From contig CAJIYG010000009.1 in NCBI GenBank assembly GCA_905181585.1, positions 1 to 64,000 on the forward strand: 64,000 bases of DNA. The letters run 5' to 3'. The DNA is from an uncultured Flavobacteriales bacterium. GTDB lineage: Bacteria > Bacteroidota > Bacteroidia > Flavobacteriales > BACL11. Within the stretch, counting starts at the first letter, position 1, and the number at the start of each line of letters is the position of its first letter. Under the pieces are notes generated by a model. The model worked only from the letters and a program-made list of their open reading frames with translations. It had not been told where the DNA came from and searched no databases. Both the position numbers and the translations under genes were made by a program. Below are positions 29,175 to 39,593 of the stretch, one piece after another.

Positions 29175-30212
29175 ATGAACAATTTTAGTTTACGATTACT
29201 AGTTTCTTTTTTAATAATCTTGTTCTTCCCAAACATTTCATTTTCTGAAGAAACCACCTCTAAAGACGATTCAGAACTTTATAATCCTGTTCCTGCAATT
29301 ATGCATCATATTTCTGATTCTCATGAGTGGCACTTACTTGGAGAGGGAGATGCTTCAGTAACGATTCCATTGCCTGTTATTTTAATAACAGAAGGAAATT
29401 TGGATGTCTTTATGTCTAGCGCTTTTAATCATGGTCACACAGACGTTGTTAAAGGAGATAGAGTTTATTCTATGGATTCGCATGGTCATATTCATGAAAA
29501 AAATCATCTCTCCATTTTAGATCTGTCAATAACAAAAAATGTAGCATCAATGTTTTTGGCGTTAATTGTTATGTTGTTTTTGTTTATTATTTCTGCAAAT
29601 AAATCAAAAAAGAATACTGGTGCTCCATCTGGAATACTCTCTTTTATTGAACCTCTTGTTTTGTTTGTTAGAGATGATATAGTAAAACCAAATCTTGGTC
29701 ACAATTACAAGAAATTCTTACCTTACCTTTTAACATTATTTTTCTTCATTTTAGTAAATAATTTACTTGGTCTTTTACCTGGTGCTGCTAATGTTACTGG
29801 AAATATTGCAGTAACATTAGTTCTTTCTTTTATAACTCTTATAGTAACTAACTTTTCAGCAAATAAATCATATTGGGGCCATATTTTTAAGCCCCCAGGA
29901 GTTCCATTGGCTCTTATGCCGATAATGATTCCTATTGAACTTGTTGGAGTTTTTACAAAACCTTTTGCATTAATGATCAGACTTTTTGCAAATATTTCTG
30001 CAGGCCATATTATTATTTTGAGTTTAATCTCTCTAATTTTTATGGCTCAGAGTGGATTAGGTACAGCTGGAGCTTTTGGGCTTTCTCCAGTTTCTGTTTT
30101 ATTTGTTTTATTCATGTATTTTATTGAGATTTTAGTAGCTTTTTTACAAGCTTATATTTTTACACTTTTAACCTCTTTATTTATTGGATTGGCAACAACA
30201 GAAGCTCATTAA
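29175..30212 (+). CDS. atpB: F1Fo ATP synthase subunit a
   Basis: Proton half-channel subunit in the inner membrane, 345 residues. The N-terminus has a signal-like hydrophobic segment and a long periplasmic extension (about residues 25-120, His-rich: MHHISDSHEWHL), as usual in Bacteroidota. The functional core FTKPFALMIRLFANISAGHI carries the essential arginine that faces the c-ring glutamate, preceded by GHIFKPPGVP. Five or six transmembrane helices follow the extension. First of the consecutive structural genes atpB-E-F-H-A-G. Confidence 0.96.
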   Translation: MNNFSLRLLVSFLIILFFPNISFSEETTSKDDSELYNPVPAIMHHISDSHEWHLLGEGDASVTIPLPVILITEGNLDVFMSSAFNHGHTDVVKGDRVYSMDSHGHIHEKNHLSILDLSITKNVASMFLALIVMLFLFIISANKSKKNTGAPSGILSFIEPLVLFVRDDIVKPNLGHNYKKFLPYLLTLFFFILVNNLLGLLPGAANVTGNIAVTLVLSFITLIVTNFSANKSYWGHIFKPPGVPLALMPIMIPIELVGVFTKPFALMIRLFANISAGHIIILSLISLIFMAQSGLGTAGAFGLSPVSVLFVLFMYFIEILVAFLQAYIFTLLTSLFIGLATTEAH

Positions 30213-30224
30213 AATTATTATTAA

Positions 30225-30449
<225 letters not shown>

Positions 30450-30478
30450 GCATACTTAGTTTAACTTATTATTATTTA

Positions 30479-30511
30479 AAATCTTCTGTAGCGGTTGGCT
30501 ACAGAAGATTT
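30479..30511 (+). promoter_or_regulatory. Perfect intergenic hairpin between atpE and atpF
   Basis: A 14-base perfect stem (left arm 30479-30492, right arm 30498-30511) with loop GGTTG lies between the atpE stop (30449) and the atpF start (30528). It is followed by an A-run, not a T-run, so it does not look like an ordinary terminator. Possible roles are 3'-end protection of an atpE-rich mRNA fragment after processing, or partial attenuation, to raise subunit c over the other subunits. Confidence 0.7.
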
Positions 30512-30527
30512 AAAAAAAAACAATTAT

Positions 30528-31025
30528 ATGGACCCAATGTCACTTGTCACCCCAGCAATTGGATTAATGTTTTGGACATGCATAATCTTTATACTACTTG
30601 TTTTAGTATTAAAGAAATTTGCATGGAAACCAATTCTTTCCGCTGTTGATCAAAGAAATGAAAGTATTAGTAATTCACTTTTAGCTGCTGAAAAAGCTAG
30701 AGACGAAATTGCAAGTCTAACAGCTAATAATGAACAGATAATTGCTCAAGCTAAAATGGATAGAGACGCTCTTTTAAAGGAAGCTCGAGACATGAAAAAT
30801 GAAATTATTTCACATGCTAAAGACACGGCATCTAAAGAAGCAGATAAAATCATTACATCAGCTAAGGAACAAATTTCTAATGAGAAAATGAAGGCTTTGA
30901 CTGAGCTAAAAAATCAAGTTGCTGCAATATCTATTGAAATGGCTGAAAAAGTTCTTGGGTCAGAGTTGTCAAATGTAGATGCTCAAAAAGATTTAGTTAG
31001 CCAGGCTTTAAAAGAAAAAATTTAA
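30528..31025 (+). CDS. atpF: F1Fo ATP synthase subunit b
   Basis: Peripheral stalk subunit of 165 residues. One N-terminal membrane helix (IGLMFWTCIIFILLVLVLKKFAW) is followed by a long charged amphipathic helix (from DQRNESI to the end) that dimerises and binds subunit delta. I use the ATG at 30528; an upstream in-frame TTG at 30495 lies in the loop of the intergenic hairpin and adds only a Lys/Asn-rich stretch not typical of the family. The atpH gene starts 5 bases after the stop. Confidence 0.93.
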   Translation: MDPMSLVTPAIGLMFWTCIIFILLVLVLKKFAWKPILSAVDQRNESISNSLLAAEKARDEIASLTANNEQIIAQAKMDRDALLKEARDMKNEIISHAKDTASKEADKIITSAKEQISNEKMKALTELKNQVAAISIEMAEKVLGSELSNVDAQKDLVSQALKEKI

Positions 31026-31030
31026 ATTAA

Positions 31031-31588
31031 ATGAGAAACCCTAAAGTTACTATAAGGTATGCTAAATCACTACTGACTCTTTCTAATGAGCTTAATAAAT
31101 TAGAAGAGGTCTGTTCTGATATGCGCTTTTTAAGAGAACTTTGTTCAGACTCTAAAGACTTCTTGATGTTACTAAAAAGCCCAATTATTAAAGTCGATTT
31201 GAAATTAAGTGTTTTAAATAAAATTCTCAATAAGAACATTTCTGATTTAAGTATGTCTTTTATTGAACTTGTTACAAAAAAGAAAAGAGAGTCTCTTTTG
31301 AAAGATATAGCAAATGACTTTTTAAACCTCTACAATGTAGAAAAAAACATAACACCAGTAGTTTTAACAACAGCTGTTAAAATTGATGATGTTCTAAGAA
31401 AAGAGGTTCTTAGTTTTATTAAGAAGCAGGGAAAAGAAAATATTGAATTAGTAGAAAAAGTTGACGCAAGCATTGTTGGAGGAGCAATTATTAAAATGGG
31501 AGACAAACAATTAGATACAAGTGTTTCCTCTAAAATTAAATTATTAAAACAAACTTTTAACAAAAACCTGTACATACAGGATTATTAA
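31031..31588 (+). CDS. atpH: F1Fo ATP synthase subunit delta
   Basis: Subunit of 185 residues linking the b-stalk to the top of F1. Typical features are the N-terminal helical domain starting VTIRYAKSLLTLSNE, and the C-terminal conserved region DASIVGGAIIKMGDKQLDTSVSSKI in which GG and D-x-S/T-V are family signatures. Its position between atpF and atpA (11 bases before atpA) is standard. Confidence 0.95.
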   Translation: MRNPKVTIRYAKSLLTLSNELNKLEEVCSDMRFLRELCSDSKDFLMLLKSPIIKVDLKLSVLNKILNKNISDLSMSFIELVTKKKRESLLKDIANDFLNLYNVEKNITPVVLTTAVKIDDVLRKEVLSFIKKQGKENIELVEKVDASIVGGAIIKMGDKQLDTSVSSKIKLLKQTFNKNLYIQDY

Positions 31589-31599
31589 AATAAAATATT

Positions 31600-33181
31600 A
31601 TGGCAGATGTAAAACCAGCTGAAGTTTCAGCAATTTTAAGACAACAATTATCAGGATTTAAGTCAGAATCAGAACTTGAAGAGGTTGGGACAATTCTACA
31701 AGTTGGTGATGGTATTGCCCGTGTTTATGGACTTACAAACGCACAATCAGGAGAGCTTATTGAATTTGAAAACGGTGTTCAGGCAATAGTTTTAAATCTT
31801 GAAGAAGATAATGTCGGTGCAGTACTTTTAGGTCCTTCTAAAGGATTGAAAGAAGGTGATACTGTTAAAAGAACTAACAGAATTGCTTCTGTAAATGTTG
31901 GAGAAGGAATGCTTGGAAGAGTTCTGGATGGTGTTGGAGTGCCAATTGATGGTAAAGGTCCAATTACTGGTGAGACATTTGAAATGCCTGTTGAGAGAAA
32001 AGCACCAGGTGTAATATATCGTCAGCCTGTTAATGAGCCCTTACAAACTGGTATTAAGGCAGTTGATGCAATGATTCCTATTGGAAGAGGTCAAAGAGAA
32101 TTAGTTATTGGAGATAGACAAACTGGTAAAACTGCAGTTGTTATAGACACAATAATTAATCAAAAAGAATTTTATGATAAAGGAGAGCCTGTTTTTTGTA
32201 TTTATGTTGCTATTGGACAAAAATCTTCTACTGTTGCGGCTTTAGCAAAAACTTTAGATGATGCAGGAGCTTTAGATTATACCATTATTGTTTCTGCTAA
32301 TGCTGCAGATCCTGCCCCTTTACAATTTTACGCTCCGCTTGTTGGAGCTGCAATTGGAGAGTACTTTAGAGATACCGGAAGACCTGCCTTAATTGTATTT
32401 GATGATTTATCAAAACAAGCGGTTGCATATAGAGAGGTTTCCTTACTTCTTAGAAGACCACCAGGAAGAGAGGCTTACCCAGGAGATGTGTTTTATCTGC
32501 ATTCAAGATTATTAGAAAGAGCTGCAAAAGTAATTAATGACGATAAAATTGCAGCACAGATGAATGATTTACCAGAGTCTTTAAAAGGAAAGGTTAAGGG
32601 TGGAGGTTCATTAACTGCTTTACCTATTATTGAAACTCAAGCGGGTGATGTTTCTGCATATATCCCTACAAATGTTATTTCAATTACTGATGGTCAAATA
32701 TTTTTAGAGTCTAATTTGTTTTTGTCAGGAGTTAGACCAGCTATTAATGTTGGAATATCTGTATCACGAGTAGGAGGGTCCGCTCAAATTAAATCCATGA
32801 AAAAAATCTCTGGAACTTTAAAACTTGACCAGGCTCAATACAGAGAACTAGAAGCTTTTGCTAAGTTTGGTTCTGATTTAGATGCTGCTACTAACTGCGG
32901 TTATTGAAAAAGGAAAGCGAAATGTTGAGATACTTAAGCAGGGGCAATATTCACCACTAAGGGTTGAAGAGCAGGCTGCAATTATTTATTGTGGAACTAA
33001 AGGATTATTAATGAAAGTCCCAGTAAATAAGATTAAAGAATTTGAAGTAGAATATATTTCATTCCTTCATAATAAACACCAAAATATTCTTGATTCTTTA
33101 GCTGCTGGTAAATTAGATGAAAAAATTACTTCAACCTTAGAAACTGTTGCTGAAGATCTGTCTTCAAAGTATGCTTTATAA
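31600..33181 (+). CDS. atpA: F1Fo ATP synthase subunit alpha, one frame break
   Basis: Non-catalytic nucleotide-binding subunit of the F1 hexamer, about 526 residues. Walker A GDRQTGKT at 171-178, [17 protein letters not shown] as Walker B region, and the signature [17 protein letters not shown] are present. An extra A at about 32893 breaks the frame: the first part ends [11 protein letters not shown], and removing one base gives [17 protein letters not shown], continuous with the C-terminal domain ending EDLSSKYAL. An essential gene broken this way argues for a sequence error. It is followed by atpG after 10 bases. Confidence 0.96.
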
Positions 33182-33191
33182 AAAATAATTT

Positions 33192-34054
33192 ATGGCTAAT
33201 TTAAAAGAAATAAAATCTCGTATTGTCTCCATTGGTTCTACAATGCAAATTACATCTGCTATGAAAATGGTTTCTGCAGCAAAGTTAAAGAGAGCACAGA
33301 ATGCCATAACTCAAATGAGACCTTATGCTAACAAGTTAACAGAACTACTAGCTAACCTGTCTTCGAGTCTTGAATCCAGTGAGCAAGGAGGGTTTTCTAT
33401 TAAAAGAAAGCTTAAAAAAGTTTTAATTATTCCAATAACATCCAATAGAGGTTTGTGTGGTGGATTTAATGCCAATGTAATTAAAGCTTCAAAATCCTTA
33501 TGTGAAAATGATTATAAGGACTATGATTCTAGTATTTTGTCAATTGGAAAAAAATCATCAGATTTTTTTAGAAAAAATAATTTTAATGTTATTTCTTCTC
33601 ATGATGAAGTCTTTTCAAATTTAAATTATGAATCTATTTCCAAAATTGCTCTTAACGTAATGAATATGTTTGTAGATGAGAAGTTTGATAAGGTGGTGAT
33701 AGTTTATAATCAATTTAAAAATGCAGCAACACAAAATGTCATGACAGAGAATTTTTTGCCAGTTGAAAATAATGAAAACTCTGAAGCATCGTTGGAGACT
33801 ATATTTTTGAGCCTGAAAAAGAAGATATTGTTCTTGAACTTATCCCAAAGTCTCTTAAAACTCAGCTTTTCAAAGCCGTTTTAGATTCTCATGCCTCTGA
33901 ACATGGAGCAAGAATGACAGCAATGCATAAAGCTACAGATAATGCTGGAGATCTTAAAAAAGATCTTACTCTTACATATAACAAGGCTCGTCAAGCTGCA
34001 ATTACTGCTGAAATCCTTGAGATTGTTGGTGGTGCAGAAGCTCTAAGCGGATAG
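33192..34054 (+). CDS. atpG: F1Fo ATP synthase subunit gamma, one frame break
   Basis: Central rotor shaft subunit. The N-terminal coiled-coil helix has [28 protein letters not shown], a mid-protein signature is [14 protein letters not shown], and the C-terminal helix ends [27 protein letters not shown] with the stop at 34054. The frame is lost near 33798: the true continuation is [20 protein letters not shown], then [20 protein letters not shown]. Full length is about 287 residues, as expected. Last ATP synthase gene here; atpD and atpC are absent from the window, as usual for Bacteroidota where they lie elsewhere. Confidence 0.95.
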
Positions 34055-34102
34055 TATTTGTAATTATTTACCTCTTATTTTTTAATTTTTTATCTTAATT
34101 AT

Positions 34103-34129
34103 TTGGTAATTAGTATTCTTATATATTTG
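34103..34129 (+). promoter_or_regulatory. Predicted promoter of the crotonase-flippase-dut run
   Basis: TATATTTG at 34122-34129 matches TAnnTTTG, with a TTG at 34103-34105 (16-base spacer, a little short). It lies in the 91-base gap after atpG, 16 bases before the start of the enoyl-CoA hydratase gene. Confidence 0.45.
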
Positions 34130-34145
34130 TATAAAAAACTTATTT

Positions 34146-34918
34146 ATGGAATTTGAAAATATTTTACTTGAGACTAAAGAAAATATATCATTTATTACAA
34201 TCAACAGGCCTAAGCAGTTAAATGCTTTAAACATTAAAACTATACAAGAGTTACTTACTAGCTGTTAAGAAGTAGAGTCAGATAATAATATTAAGTGTGT
34301 CATTTTTACTGGCTCTGAAAGTAAAGCGTTTATAGCCGGTGCTGATATTAAAGAATTCTCTGAATACAATTCAGTTCAGGCAGCTGAAATGGCAGAAAAT
34401 GGGCATACGTTGTTTAATTTAATAGAAAACCTTTCTAAGCCCGCTATTGCAGCAATAAACGGATTTGCTCTTGGAGGGGATTAGAGCTCGCTTTAGCTTG
34501 CCACATTCGTATAGCCTCATCAAATGCCAAAATGGGTTTGCCAGAGGTTTCTCTTGGTGTAATACCGGGCTATGGTGGTACACAAAGGCTTGCTCATTTA
34601 ATTGGAAAAGGCAGAGCTATGGAAATGATTTTAACTACTCAAATGGTTGATGCTAATAAGGCAATGGAAATAGGATTAATTAATAATGTTTGCTCTCAAG
34701 ATGAGTTGTTAAATAATTCTATTAAAATTGCAGAAAAAATAAAAAGAAATTCCCCTTTTGCTTTGAAAAATGCAATAAAATCAATTAATGATGGTTATAA
34801 ATACGATATTGACGGTTATAAATCTGAAATACAAATGTTTAGTAAATGTTTTGACTCATTAGATTTTAATGAAGGCGTAAATGCATTTATCGAAAAAAGA
34901 AAACCAAATTTTAATTGA
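34146..34918 (+). CDS. Enoyl-CoA hydratase (crotonase family), with one stop and one frame break
   Basis: Hydrates trans-2-enoyl-CoA in fatty-acid or related acyl-CoA degradation; about 257 residues. The oxyanion-hole stretch is SKAFIAGADIKEF, and both catalytic glutamates are visible: LGG-LELALACHIRIA and MGLPEVSLGVIPGYGGTQRL. Two defects occur: an in-frame TAA near 34265 (LLTSC-stop-EVESD) and a missing G near 34482 in a G-run (GFALGG then a stop; one added G restores GGLELAL). The rest is conserved, so I think these are sequence errors, though true decay cannot be excluded because two independent lesions are present. The TGA stop overlaps the TTG start of the flippase. Confidence 0.85.
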
Positions 34919-36371
34919 ACCCATTAAAAAAACTACTTGAACAAACAGCTATTTATGGTATTAGTAGTGTAGTAGGTAGACTTCTAAATTATTTACTTGT
35001 TCCTTTATATACAAGATATTTCTTGCCAGAGGAATATGGTGTTGTAACTGAGTTATACGCTTATGTTGCCTTTTTAATTGTTTTTTTAACATATGGTTTT
35101 GAAACAGCTTTTTTTAGATTTATTGATAAACATAATAATCTTTCAAAAGTTTTTAGTACTGCTTTTATATCCCTATTATTTCATCAATAATTTTTGTTGT
35201 CTTAAGTTTTATTTATAGAGCTAATTTGTCTGAGATCATTGGCTATGCTAGCCACACTAATTATATTGTTTTTTTTATTTTCATTTTAGCACTTGATGTT
35301 TTATCGTCAATTATTTTTGCAAAGCTCAGATTTTTAAATAAAGCAAAGAAATTTGCTACTATTAGGATTGTAGGAATATTTTTAAATATTAGCCTTAATT
35401 TATTTTTTATTCTATTATTACCTCAACTGATAAATAATAAAATGTTATTTTATTCAGAACTTTCATTTATATATTTCCTGATTTTGGTGTTGGTTATATC
35501 TTCGTTGCAAACCTTATCTCTTCTTTGGTCTCTTTTTTACTTCTAACATCTGAAATATTTAATATTTCATGGGATTTTGATTTTAAGTTATGGAAAAAAA
35601 TGATTTTTTACTCCTCTCCACTATTGATTAGCAGGTTTAGCAGGAATGACAAATGAAACAATTGATAGAATTTTGTTGAAAAATATGTTGCCAGTAGAGG
35701 TAAATTCTTTATTTGAAGTTGGTTTATATGGTGCTTTTTATAAACTTTCAATTTTAATGATATTGTTTATACAGACCTTTAGATTTGCTGCTGAACCATT
35801 TTTTTTCCAAAATAAAAATAATTCTTCTAAGCAGGTTTATGCAGATGTTATGAAGTATTTTATCATAGTTACTGCATTTGTTTTTTTAGTTGTCACAACT
35901 TTTTATGATTTTTTTATTGGGTTTTTAGGTCAAAGTTATCATGACCCGCGGGGTTTCTATGTTGTTAGTATTTTATTATTAGCTAATTTCTTTTTAGGAA
36001 TATATTATAATTTATCAATTTGGTATAAGCTAACGGACAAAACTATTTTTGGTGCTTACATATCAATTTTTGGAGCATTAATTACCATTACTCTTAATTA
36101 TCTTTTAATTCCTTATTACGGTTTCATTGCATGCGCTCTTACAACACTTTGCTGCTATTTTGTAATGTCATTAATATCTTATGTTTTTTTAAGAAAATAT
36201 TTTCCTATTCCATATGATTTAAAAAGAATCCTTTTCTATTTTAGTTTGATGATATTTATATTTTCACTCGTATATTTTGATTCTCTTGGAACTTATATCC
36301 ACTGCTTATATTTACTCATATTTTTGATTGTCGTCTATTTAATGGAACAACCTAAAAAATCGTTAATTTAG
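34915..36371 (+). CDS. Oligosaccharide flippase (Wzx/MATE-like), two frame breaks
   Basis: Multi-pass membrane protein of about 485 residues, related to lipid-linked oligosaccharide flippases (MVF/polysaccharide transporter clan). The N-terminal signature AIYGISSVVGRLLNYLLVPLYTRYF and YGVVTELYAYVAFL are typical, and the rest is nearly continuous hydrophobic helices with GLAGMTNETIDRILLKNML in the middle. Frame breaks lie near 35175 (true continuation ISSIIFVVLSFIYRANLSE) and between 35520 and 35640. Start is a TTG overlapping the crotonase stop. Next to dut and a sugar nucleotidyltransferase, it probably serves surface glycan assembly. Confidence 0.82.
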
Positions 36372-36392
36372 CAATCTTAATTTTACTTTAAC

Positions 36393-36827
36393 ATGAAAGT
36401 TAATATCATTAATAAATCTAATAATTCTCTTCCTGAATATGCTACACTTTATTCCTCTGGAATGGATATTAGAGCATTTTTAGAGAATCCTTTTGTTCTT
36501 GAAAAAAAATCTAGAGCAATTATTAAAACAGGTTTATATTTAGAAATACCTGAAGGTTTTGAAGCCCAAGTTAGATCTAGAAGTGGCCTTTCTATCAAAA
36601 AAGGAGTTGTTGTTTTAAATTCGCCTGGCACTATCGATTCGGATTATCGTGGAGAAGTTGGAGTCATATTAATAAATCATTCTGAAGATGACTTCACTAT
36701 TTCTAATGGTGATAGAATTGCACAAATAGTTATTGCCCCATACACTAAAGTAAATTTAGTTGAGGTTAATAGCCTAAGTCATTCACATAGAGATGGAGGA
36801 GGTTTTGGTAGCACAGGTATTAATTAA
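36393..36827 (+). CDS. dut: dUTP diphosphatase (dUTPase)
   Basis: Hydrolyses dUTP to dUMP and pyrophosphate, keeping uracil out of DNA; trimeric enzyme of 144 residues. All five motifs are visible: SSGMDIRAF, RSRSGLSIKKGV, GTIDSDYRGEVGV, NGDRIAQIVI and the C-terminal RDGGGFGSTG that closes over the active site. It lies between the flippase and the nucleotidyltransferase, the usual flavobacterial order. No defects. Confidence 0.97.
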   Translation: MKVNIINKSNNSLPEYATLYSSGMDIRAFLENPFVLEKKSRAIIKTGLYLEIPEGFEAQVRSRSGLSIKKGVVVLNSPGTIDSDYRGEVGVILINHSEDDFTISNGDRIAQIVIAPYTKVNLVEVNSLSHSHRDGGGFGSTGIN

Positions 36828-36839
36828 AATAAATAAATT

Positions 36840-37844
36840 ATGAAAATTATAGTTCCTATGGCAGGCAGAGGCTCAAGATTAAGACCTCATACATTAACAA
36901 CTCCCAAGCCACTTTTAAAGTTTGCTGGAAAATCAATAGTTCAAAGACTTGTTGAAGACATTGTCTCTGTATGTGACGAAAAAGTTGATGAAATTGCTTT
37001 TATTATTGGCGACTTTGGTAGTGAAGTAGAAGACGAATTAGTTCTTATTGCCAACAATTTAGGGGCTAAAGGAAGTGTTTTTTTTCAAGATAAGCCTCTT
37101 GGAACTGCTCATGCAATTTTATGTGCAAAATCCTGTCTTCAAGGCAATGTTGTTGTCGCATTTGCTGACACCTTATTTAGTGCAGATTTTAAGATAGATA
37201 AAAGTCATGATGGCATAATTTGGGTTAGTCAAATAGACGATCCTTCGGCTTTTGGTGTTGTGAAAATGGAGAACAATATTATTACTGACTTCGTTGAAAA
37301 GCCTGTTAAGTTTGTTTCAGATCTGGCTATTATTGGAATATACTATTTTAACTCTGGAGAGAATCTTTCCACTGAGCTGCAGTTTTTGATCGATAACAAT
37401 ATTAAAGATAAAGGAGAGTATCAGCTTACAAATGCTCTTGAAAATATGAAAAATAAAGGTTTAAAGTTTTCTGTTGGACAAGTAAATGAGTGGTTAGATT
37501 GTGGTAATAAGGATGCTACTATTTACACAAACTCTAGAGTTTTAGAATTTAATAAGAATAATAATCTTATTAGTAAGAAAGCTAAATTAGTAGATTGTAA
37601 TATTATCCCTCCATGCTATATCGGTGATGGAGTTGAGATTATCAACTCTACAATTGGGCCTCATGTTTCCATTGGAAATAATACTTTGGTTAAGAATAGC
37701 ACAATTAAAAATTCTATTATTCAAGAATCCTCTCGTATTTCTAATACAAAAACTCAAAACTCTATGATAGGGAATTATGTTTCATATGAAGGAAAAGACT
37801 GTGATGTTGAATTAAGTTTAGGTGATTTTTGTGAGCAAAAGTAA
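36840..37844 (+). CDS. Sugar-phosphate nucleotidyltransferase (RmlA/GlmU-like)
   Basis: Transfers NMP to a sugar 1-phosphate to form an NDP-sugar; 334 residues. The N-terminal nucleotide-binding motif is MAGRGSRLRPHTLTTPKPLL, with GTAHAILCAK and VAFADTLF as substrate and metal region, and NEWLDCGNKDA typical of the catalytic core. The C-terminal third holds left-handed beta-helix hexapeptide repeats (IGDGVEIINSTIGPHVSIGNNT). The exact sugar is unknown; the flippase and dut context suggests cell-surface glycan precursors. The next gene starts at the base after its stop. Confidence 0.88.
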   Translation: MKIIVPMAGRGSRLRPHTLTTPKPLLKFAGKSIVQRLVEDIVSVCDEKVDEIAFIIGDFGSEVEDELVLIANNLGAKGSVFFQDKPLGTAHAILCAKSCLQGNVVVAFADTLFSADFKIDKSHDGIIWVSQIDDPSAFGVVKMENNIITDFVEKPVKFVSDLAIIGIYYFNSGENLSTELQFLIDNNIKDKGEYQLTNALENMKNKGLKFSVGQVNEWLDCGNKDATIYTNSRVLEFNKNNNLISKKAKLVDCNIIPPCYIGDGVEIINSTIGPHVSIGNNTLVKNSTIKNSIIQESSRISNTKTQNSMIGNYVSYEGKDCDVELSLGDFCEQK

Positions 37845-39593
37845 ATGTTAAGACTAATAATTTTCTTTATACTAGTTAGTAATTATAGCTTTGGGCAATG
37901 GAAAAGTTTTTATCCTGAAAAAAAGAATAATAGTAAGGAAAAAAGCTCATTAAATAATTTTGATAAAGGGGATAAAGATATATTGTTTAATACTATATTT
38001 TTTAATGGAATTAAACAAAAGTCATTGCAGAACTATGAAGAATCTTTAAAAATTTTTCAAAGGTGTATTAAGATGAGGCCAAATAAAGCCGAATCCTTCT
38101 ATCAAGCATCATTATTATCTCTTTTTCTTAGTAGCTTTAATGAAGCACTTGCATATTCCCAAAAATCTGTAGAAATTTCACCAGAAAACAAATGGTATCT
38201 CAGAAACTATATAGATGTTCTTATTCAGATACCAGATTACAAATTAGCATCAGAGCAGTTGCTCAATTTAATTGAGCTAGAACCACTTAACGAAGTTAAT
38301 TTTTTTCAATTAGCAGATACATATATATACAGCAAAAGTTATAATAAAGCAATAGGCGTTTATAATAAGCTTGAAAAGCTAAAAGGAATTGATAAAATAA
38401 CTTCTATGCAAAAGCAAAAGCTATACATGCAAATGAAGAACCTACGTTTGGCTACAAAAGAGATTGTATTATTATCTGAAAAATTTCCTAATGATATCGA
38501 GATTCTTGAAATTTTAGCTGAATCCTATTTGTTAAACAACGATAGAGAAAAAGCGTTTAGTATTTTTAAAAAAATATCAATAATTAGTCCAGAAAACGGT
38601 CAAGTTCATCTAACATTAGCTAATTTTTATAGGGATCAAAATGATAATTTCAATTCGTATAAGGAATTAAAGCTTGCTTTTAAAAGCTCTAATGTTAGTT
38701 TGGAAACAAAAATTTCTATAATAGCTTCTTACTTTCCACTTATTCAAACTAATGATACACTAAAATCTCAAGCATTTGAATTATCATTATTAATAATTGA
38801 AGCACATCCTTTACAAGCGCAAGTTTATGCAATTCACGCAGATCTATTATTCTCTGATGGGCAAAAAAATATTGCCAAAAAGTTTTATAAAAAAACATTA
38901 GAAATTGATAAGAATTTTAAAGAAGTTTGGACACAGTTACTATTTTTGGAAATCCAAGAAAATAATTTTGATAGCTTATTAAATTTAAGCTTTCAAGCAC
39001 TTTCCTATTATCCTATTGAACCTCTATATTATTATTTTTATGCTATCTCTAATTTAAGAAAAGATAACCTTAAAATAGCTTTAGAAAATTTGAATAGCGG
39101 CTTAGAATTTGTGATTGATAATAAAGCCTTAAAATTAGAATTTCATACTTCGTTAGCAGAAACATATCATTTATTGCAAATGCATTCTCAATCTGACTCA
39201 ATTTTTGAAATGATTTTACTAGATTATCCGGATAATATTCTTGTTTTAAACAACTATAGTTATTATCTCTCTTTAAGAAATGAAAGACTTGAGATAGCAA
39301 AAAAAATGTCATATAAATGCAATACCTTAGAGCCAAATAATGGAACTTATGAAGATACTTATGCCTGGATTTTATATTGTTTAGGTGATTTTGTTGAAGC
39401 AAGAAATTGGATTGAAAAATCCATGTCTAATAATGGAAATGAAAGTTCTGTTATTGTTGAGCATTATGGTGATATTTTATATGAATTAAATTTTATGGAA
39501 CTTGCTATAGAGCAATGGAAGAAAGCACTTAAACTAGACAGTAGCTCAGAGTCATTAGAAATAAAAATTTTAAAAAACAAAATTGATGAATAA
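37845..39593 (+). CDS. Periplasmic TPR-repeat protein
   Basis: Protein of 582 residues with a signal peptide (1-17, ending SFGQ) and about a dozen TPR-like helical repeats from residue 50 to the end, for example KSYNKAIGVYNKLEKLK, EKAFSIFKKISIISPENGQ and DSIFEMILLDYPDNILVLNNYS. No catalytic domain is visible. It sits between a nucleotidyltransferase and a DUF4292 lipoprotein in a gene order conserved in Flavobacteriia. TPR proteins usually organise protein complexes; the partner here is unknown, though the lipoprotein overlapping its stop by 8 bases is a natural candidate. Confidence 0.8.
   Translation: MLRLIIFFILVSNYSFGQWKSFYPEKKNNSKEKSSLNNFDKGDKDILFNTIFFNGIKQKSLQNYEESLKIFQRCIKMRPNKAESFYQASLLSLFLSSFNEALAYSQKSVEISPENKWYLRNYIDVLIQIPDYKLASEQLLNLIELEPLNEVNFFQLADTYIYSKSYNKAIGVYNKLEKLKGIDKITSMQKQKLYMQMKNLRLATKEIVLLSEKFPNDIEILEILAESYLLNNDREKAFSIFKKISIISPENGQVHLTLANFYRDQNDNFNSYKELKLAFKSSNVSLETKISIIASYFPLIQTNDTLKSQAFELSLLIIEAHPLQAQVYAIHADLLFSDGQKNIAKKFYKKTLEIDKNFKEVWTQLLFLEIQENNFDSLLNLSFQALSYYPIEPLYYYFYAISNLRKDNLKIALENLNSGLEFVIDNKALKLEFHTSLAETYHLLQMHSQSDSIFEMILLDYPDNILVLNNYSYYLSLRNERLEIAKKMSYKCNTLEPNNGTYEDTYAWILYCLGDFVEARNWIEKSMSNNGNESSVIVEHYGDILYELNFMELAIEQWKKALKLDSSSESLEIKILKNKIDE

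Noticed and set aside
30495..30527. TTG start extending atpF by 11 residues.
   Set aside because: The codon sits in the loop of the atpE-atpF hairpin, and the extension is unlike family N-termini; the ATG at 30528 fits better.
32880..32910. Programmed frameshift in atpA.
   Set aside because: No slippery sequence or stimulator is evident, the extra base lies in ACTAACT, and similar breaks affect many unrelated genes.
34255..34275. In-frame TAA in the enoyl-CoA hydratase, possible recoding or real pseudogene.
   Set aside because: A second lesion nearby is a plain homopolymer deletion and the catalytic residues are all kept, so error is more likely. Recoding at TAA has no supporting signal.
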